From Vitis vinifera (Eukaryota > Streptophyta > Magnoliopsida > Vitales > Vitaceae): a DNA stretch of 64,000 bases. Position 1 is the first letter of the stretch, and each line of letters begins with the position of its first letter. Under the pieces are notes generated by a model, which saw nothing but the letters and a program-made list of their open reading frames with translations, did not search any database and was not told the DNA's origin. The stretch is taken from positions 733,501-797,500 of the forward strand of contig NC_081811.1 of NCBI RefSeq assembly GCF_030704535.1, written 5' to 3'. Both the position numbers and the translations under genes were made by a program. Positions 58,655-64,000 of the stretch are shown one piece after another.

Positions 58655-61620
58655 ATGGCTTCTTCAATGTTGACTGGGGCTGAAAATTTGAAGCTAATCA
58701 GGGGCATTTCCCCAAATGGGTTAGGTTTTCTTGGCTCAGATGTTCATGGCAAGCACTTCCCCAAGTTGGGTTTAGTGTCGTGGAGTAGAAATTACAGGCT
58801 TAAAACCCTAAAAGCCAGGTGCAATGCCTCTGTATCTAGGCCGGCTTCTCAGCTTAGGTTCATTCAGCACAAAAAGGAGGCATTTTGGTTCTATAGATTC
58901 CTCTCAATCGTGTATGACCATATCATAAACCCTGGGCATTGGACCGAGGATATGAGGGATGATGCCCTGGAGCCTGCTGATCTCAATGATAGGAATCTGG
59001 TAGTGGTTGATGTGGGGGGAGGAACTGGGTTCACTACTTTGGGCATTGTCAAGCATGTGGATGCCAAGAATGTCACCCTTCTTGACCAATCGCCACATCA
59101 GCTTGCCAAGGCAAAGAAGAAGGAACCCTTGAAAGATTGCAGGATAATTGAGGGTGATGCTGAGGATCTTCCCTTTCCCACTGATTATGCTGATAGATAT
59201 GTATCAGCAGGAAGGTATATTCCTGATTTTTTTTTACTTTCCTCTTCTCTTTTTTCTGCATCATACTTGTATTTTTTTTTCCCCTTTTTGGTTTTGTACA
59301 GTTTTGACTTTTGAGTTGATTTATGATTTGGGTGCTTCATTGCTTTTCACATAGTATTTGTAGCTACAAGATCACCACTGAGAATGGGGCTACCAATAGA
59401 AGTGGAATTTGTCAGTTGTCACCATGGTGGATGGTAGAGGATGATGGGTTTTAGGGTTTTATGAATTTGTTGCAATTTCAATTTTCTATTATCATTTGTA
59501 ACTAGAGCTGCTATTTTCTTGCATGGGGTATTCAGAATGATGGATTTGCAGGCAAAGTTATAAATAGAACAAACTAGAACTGTTTAGTTTCCACTGGACA
59601 TCCAGACCCATATTGTTTGAAATCTTGATCTTGGTTATTGAAAATACCTCCATTGGTCAGACTATTTGAAGTTTATAATTGTTCGAGTTGAATTTTTAGC
59701 CTAAGTTTAATTCCAAGTTATCTGAAAGACTCTTTATGTTTAATGTATTGAAAATTTTGTTCATTATCCTTGTGGAATCAAATTATCAGTGTTGTTACAT
59801 ATTTGAACTAGTTTGAACAACTTGTAACTATGTACCTGGAGGTGGGGGAATGTGGAATGGCATGTTCACAATAAAAGGTATTTGGGTACTTATGATAGTG
59901 TCTATGGGCCATTCCGATTGTTTCCATTTTCTTGATGGATGTGATAAAATGCTTTTGCTTTATTTATATGCCAAGTGATTTTTATTAACGGCTTATTTCT
60001 TGTATGAGGAGAAGGGGGAGAAATTGTTGATTTTCATTGTATTCTCTCTTATGGGAATTTCGTTACTGCCTTTTCACAGTATTGAATATTGGCCAGAACC
60101 CCAACGTGGCATCAAAGAAGCATACAGGGTCTTGAAACAAGGAGGTAAGGCATGCATGATTGGTCCAGTGTACCCGACTTTTTGGTTGTCCCGCTTCTTT
60201 GCAGATGTATGGATGCTCTTCCCAAAGGAGGAAGAGTATATTGAATGGTTTGAAAAGGCTGGATTTACGGATGTTCAACTGAAAAGGATTGGCCCCAAAT
60301 GGTATCGTGGTGTTCGCCGGCATGGACTGATCATGGGATGTTCTGTAACAGGTGTAAAACCTGCCTCTGGAGATTCTCCTTTGCAGGTAACTTACTGCTA
60401 TATCTTTCATCACCTTGCATTGCTGTACAGATTGCATGATTTGGATACACCAGTATTTTTGTTGCTTTGATCTCTCACTGCTTGAGGGTTTACTTATCTT
60501 GATCATTATGCTACTGACTACACTTCAGGGACATTCCATTTTGTGTTGCATGGCATTTCAAACAAATTGTGTTTATGCATTGGCTCACTAGTTTTAGTTC
60601 AAATATTTATATGTGCATATGTGCCCTTGAGGCCTAGCTCAGGTGGTAAGTGATTGGGGTAGGGTTGTGGGAGGTCCAGGTTTGATCCTGATCCAAGTCA
60701 GGACCACATTGGTCAGTTTCATTTCAATCTGGTTCTCAAACATTGAAGTAAAGGATCCTTTAGAAAACCTTCTTTGAGAATATTAATAAGTTTTGTTTCA
60801 TAGATAATGGTGGTGGCAATGAGGATAATTGAAAAGCGCATAGTTAAGAGCACAAGCCTAATATGAATGATAATAATTATCCATTCAATCCTTCAGTCTT
60901 TGTAGTTTACAGTAGTCTAGTACAGGCTGGTCATTCTCTTCGTATTCTTTCATGGTTGGGTGTGAGTTCTACTTGCTTTAGTTTATGTCTGATAGAAACT
61001 TTATAATACCATAGGAATAGCCTCCTACTCTTCCCATGCAGCCCCAAAAGCCTTCTACTTTGGATTCTGAAACAATCCCATTCTGGCATTTTGGAGAAAT
61101 TTCTGAATTGAATCATAAAGCAGTCAGTTTCCCCCTATGGGAGAATCCAGTTTAGCATGAAGGACATTGTTTGCATCTAGGGTTCAACTCCAGCAACACA
61201 TGCTCCTTGGTTTTATTGTAATGCACTAATTTTGCTCCTTTTTATATTATTGACTCATGATGTTGCAGATGGTATCCTTTGTTTTTCTGTTTCGATTAGT
61301 AACATAAGTCTGGTAAGGTTGCCCAAAAATAGAGGTGAATATATACAAAGTATATGCATGTGGGTGATGTCAAATATCGATATATCTTAATAATGGAAAG
61401 CATCTCCACCCTTAAAAATCTTTCCCTCCATCTCATGGGATTTACTTCTTGTATTCTAATGCAGCTGGGTCCAAAGGCGGAGGATGTATCGAAGCCTACA
61501 AATCCATTTGTGTTCTTTCTGCGCTTCATTCTGGGCGCCCTTGCAGGCACGTACTATGTACTGGTTCCTATTTACATGTGGCTCAAAGATCAACTCGTTC
61601 CCGAAGGACAACCAATCTGA
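58655..61620 (+). CDS. VTE3: MPBQ/MSBQ methyltransferase (37 kDa inner envelope protein)
   Basis: Three exons: 58655-59214, 60080-60386, 61465-61620; 1023 nt, 340 residues, close to the Arabidopsis protein. It uses S-adenosylmethionine to methylate 2-methyl-6-phytylbenzoquinol (tocopherol path) and 2-methyl-6-solanylbenzoquinol (plastoquinone path) at the chloroplast inner envelope. Residues 1 to about 55 form a transit peptide ending KTLKARCNAS. The methyltransferase fold follows: KEAFWFYRFLSIVYDHIINP, motif I VVDVGGGTGFT (117-127), the acidic strand NVTLLDQSPHQLAKAK, EGDAEDLPFP, then SIEYWPEPQRGIKEAYRVLK across the exon 1/2 junction. The C-terminal FVFFLRFILGALAGTYYVLV anchors the protein in the envelope, followed by MWLKDQLVPEGQPI. 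Introns are GT-AG; intron 2 holds a SINE. No frame or motif damage is seen. Confidence 0.96.
60621..60755 (+). mobile_element. tRNA-derived SINE in VTE3 intron 2
   Basis: GGCCTAGCTCAGGTGGTAAG (60631-60650) matches the pol III A box, and GGTTTGATCCTG (60679-60690) the B box (consensus GGTTCGANNCC), spaced about 35 bases apart as in tRNA genes. The intervening TGGGGTAGGGTTGTGGGAGG does not form a tRNA anticodon arm, and a non-tRNA body (GTCAGGACCACATTGGTCAG) follows, so this is a SINE head rather than a tRNA gene. It has the same orientation as the host gene. The ends are approximate; no clear tail or target duplication was resolved. Confidence 0.65.
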
Positions 61621-62314
61621 GAAAGAGTGGTTCCAGATCTAGGTTTTCTTGTTGAAGCTGTTTGTGATACTCTCTCAACACATTTCAGAGGCTATGATAA
61701 TCCTTCTGAAATCTTAGCTTTGTACTCTCAATAAGTATCCATGGAAATGAAATAATGGGAGTTTCTCATGTGAAAAGTTCTTGAGTGTTGAATGTTGCTT
61801 GGTTTTCTCTTTAAAATTTGTGGCAAATGCTGGAGCACAAACCCCAGTTCATTCCATGAGCTGCTGATAAAATTTTCTCTACCTTAGACATGATGATGAT
61901 AGATCTTGATACTTAGGCATCTGGGTGTCATTTGGAAATAGTTGTTCCTGCTGATTAACCATATAACAAAACCCAAAAAGACACGGAAAAAAAAAAAGAA
62001 AAGAGAATCCATCTTAAAAGAAGGGATCACCTTCTTTATCTCCCGCCCCTGTTAGGATGGGGATTAAGGGAAATTTGTAAAGCCTGTTGGGAGCAGAGAG
62101 GAGACTGACATTGAAATAGTGAGGTGAGTTGGAGTCTGAGAAATGAAACCACAGCCTGTTCCTACATTTTCTCTGAGATGGGTTTGCAAGAAGAGACCTT
62201 GTATTTTAAAGAGATGGTCCATGGCTGAAAAAACAGTAAAAATTCCCAAATAAATGTAAGAGGCTTTTGAGTTTGTGCTCTTGGGGCATGGATCAAACAA
62301 GTGAAGATACTAGG

Positions 62315-62735
62315 GCTCCAACTTGGGCAGATTGGGTTAGGTTTTCCATCGACTTGAACTCAATCCAAATTAAGGAACGTACAACTTCAACGCAGAATTA
62401 ATTCAATTTCATTTTTCTAAATTCGAGAGAGGTTTGGATTAGTAGGGTTACACTTTGAATCATTTGTCCAAGTTGTATGGATCAATTTTGGATTTTGAGT
62501 TGAATTGTGGAAATGATTTTTTCAACTTTACTTTTTATATATTTATGTCAAAATTTAAATAATAAATAAAGTATTGTTTCAAGATAATAATAAAATAGAA
62601 AAATAAATCTATTTATATTTCTAAAAACATATATAATTAGATTTACATTTTTTCCCTTTAAATAGTTTAAAAAGCATATAAATGAATATTATTATATATA
62701 ATAACATAAACTATAAATGTTATAAAATATCAAAT
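62315..62735. repeat. Dispersed repeat family D copy
   Basis: ACTTGGGCAGATTGGGTTAG at the start, then CTCAATCCAAATTAAGG and an AT-rich part with AATATTATTATATATAATAA. It has the same order and orientation as 51650-52115 in the AMT gene. Confidence 0.4.
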
Positions 62736-63757
62736 CGTAATGTTCATGCTCTTCAAACAACTTGTGAAGGGATCAAAAACTGACCACCCAAAACACCATC
62801 CTCCCATCACAATACCATAGCACCATTCAGGAAATAAGGTACATCCAATTATTAAATCTAACTAAAGTAATTAACCCTTGACAAACATCATGATTAGGGA
62901 TAAGTTCCTCTAAAAGTTGATAGCCTCTGAAGAGTCTCTAAGTAGACAACACAAAACCCATGAGGCAGCCTTCAAATCCCCTCAAGCGGGAGGCGGGTGG
63001 TAGACCAAAACCACCTTCAAGTAGCTTAGGGAAAAAGATCCAAAAAGTCTACATAAAGCATGAAAAAACCTATTGCAAGCACAAGAATAATGAAAAGTTA
63101 TATACCATTCAACCTTTACTCTGCTCCAAGGCTTGGAAGAGAAAGACAGAAACAAAAGAAAGTAATTTCTCAATGATCAAGGAGGTTATAAATAGCTTCC
63201 CCCCACTAAGAGAAAGGCCAGTCCTCCTCTACCAAATCCTTCTTTATATCTACTATAAAGGATAATGAAAAATTAGCTACTCATTGAAAAATTTTAATAT
63301 TTTCTCCTTGTTTCCACACTTAATCCAAATTGAGTTTAGATATTAGGAAACTCAACCTAATATTAAAAATGTCAAGTGCAGATTACCTGAATATCTTGTT
63401 CAATCCAAATACATGGTTCCCAAACCCAAATCAAATTAAGTTCAGATCAAGGAAACTCAACCTAGTATTAATAATGTTTGTCCAATGGGTTGGGTTCAAG
63501 TTAGATGGATAGCAACCCATCCATAGGAAGGAAATTGTCTTCATTCAATTTGAACCCCATGGAATCCCCACTACAATCATAGGGAGACTAACTATGAAAC
63601 CCTCATTCAATTGATATGAAAACCAAGACACAATGGAAGGAAGGAGCAGCAAAAAAAGTCTTTTAACTAGTCTAAATATTTCATGGATAAAAGAAAGCAA
63701 GAGTACAGGGCAATACAGAAATAAACTGTTCTTCATGCAAGTCCAGGAAAAACTGTT

Positions 63758-63789
63758 TCAGCTCCGGAGGCCAAACGCATCAGATGTTG
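63758..63789 (-). other. Possible last exon of a gene entering from the right
   Basis: On the minus strand GTGTTACAG|CA is followed by a frame reading TSDAFGLRS and TGA at 63760-63758. The stretch to the left (to about 63540) could be its 3'UTR. The exon is tiny and no family can be assigned, so this is only a pointer to what may lie beyond the window. Confidence 0.2.
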
Positions 63790-64000
63790 CTGTAACACCC
63801 AGATAATTATCCAAACCATGTCAAGGTGCCTTATTTCAGATTTGGATCAAATATTAGTAAATACCAAAATCAAGAAAATTCCAAGAGATGGGCAAGCCCC
63901 AAGCTGTTTAGATTACATTCCATCATAGCAAGATTGAACCTGGTTGATACGCTTCTCATCATGCCTGTCAAGCCTTTTTGTACACCAAATGGTGATAAAA

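Larger units (their letters stand above)
61750..64000. other. Region right of VTE3
   Basis: 61750-62310 is GC-moderate with no supported gene. 62315-62735 is a family D repeat copy. 63322-63482 holds two related blocks containing GGAAACTCAACCTA and ATTAA.AATGT about 102 bp apart. From about 63540 on, composition becomes genic again, and a possible minus-strand last exon is present at 63789-63758, described separately. Confidence 0.45.

Noticed and set aside
63793-63805. TGTAACACCCAG as an LTR start
   Set aside because: A short motif only, with no partner end in the window.
1-64000. CRISPR arrays, rRNA genes, tRNA genes, known miRNA precursors, operons
   Set aside because: No regularly spaced identical repeats with unique spacers, no rRNA or tRNA sequence, and none of the common conserved plant miRNA sequences were seen on reading; gene structure is eukaryotic throughout.

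Overview
The window is nuclear DNA of a flowering plant, most likely a woody eudicot. Reasons: seven split protein genes with GT-AG introns, plastid transit peptides, plant-only families, and long AT-rich intergenic tracts full of small decayed transposons. The proteins and the gene order look like grapevine (Vitis), but that species call is inference.

Layout, left to right. (1) 1-1300, minus: 5' part of a DUF506 (PDDEXK-like) gene, cut by the window edge. (2) 1300-16200: AT-rich intergenic DNA with a complete TRIM-like mini-retrotransposon, MITE-like elements, a long tandem duplication and an orphan coding-like segment at 15.3-15.55 kb. (3) 16207-23438, minus: six-exon plastidic pyruvate kinase (PKP-alpha type); intron 1 holds a decayed LINE RNase H segment. 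(4) 25622-27145, plus: histone H2A.Z, two coding exons. (5) 29993-32350, plus: D27 carotenoid isomerase, seven exons, with one apparent GC-AG intron. (6) 38946-42076, minus: TRM/LONGIFOLIA-type microtubule-array protein, four exons. (7) 50782-53282, minus: AMT2/AMT3-type ammonium transporter, three exons. (8) 58655-61620, plus: MPBQ/MSBQ methyltransferase (VTE3/APG1), three exons, with a tRNA-derived SINE in intron 2. All seven models were built by hand from splice sites; in every one the exon phases sum to an intact reading frame, or for the truncated gene the first junction is phase 0.

The genes are ordinary nuclear housekeeping and developmental loci, and no operon-like or cluster logic is evident. 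Three act in the plastid: pyruvate supply for fatty acids (PKP), strigolactone precursor (D27), and tocopherol/plastoquinone methylation (VTE3). From memory, the DUF506 + PKP-alpha pair and the TRM5 + VTE3 pair are also neighbours in Arabidopsis (At3g22970/At3g22960 and At3g63430/At3g63410), which suggests conserved microsynteny.

I found no convincing new biological system. The items most worth a second look are the 287-bp TRIM, the GC-AG intron in D27, a charge reversal in a conserved pyruvate kinase motif, the antisense LINE relic and the SINE inside introns, several dispersed repeat families shared across the window, and an unidentified coding-like exon next to the pyruvate kinase gene. 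I saw no rRNA or tRNA genes, no miRNA precursors recognisable by their mature sequence, and no CRISPR array.
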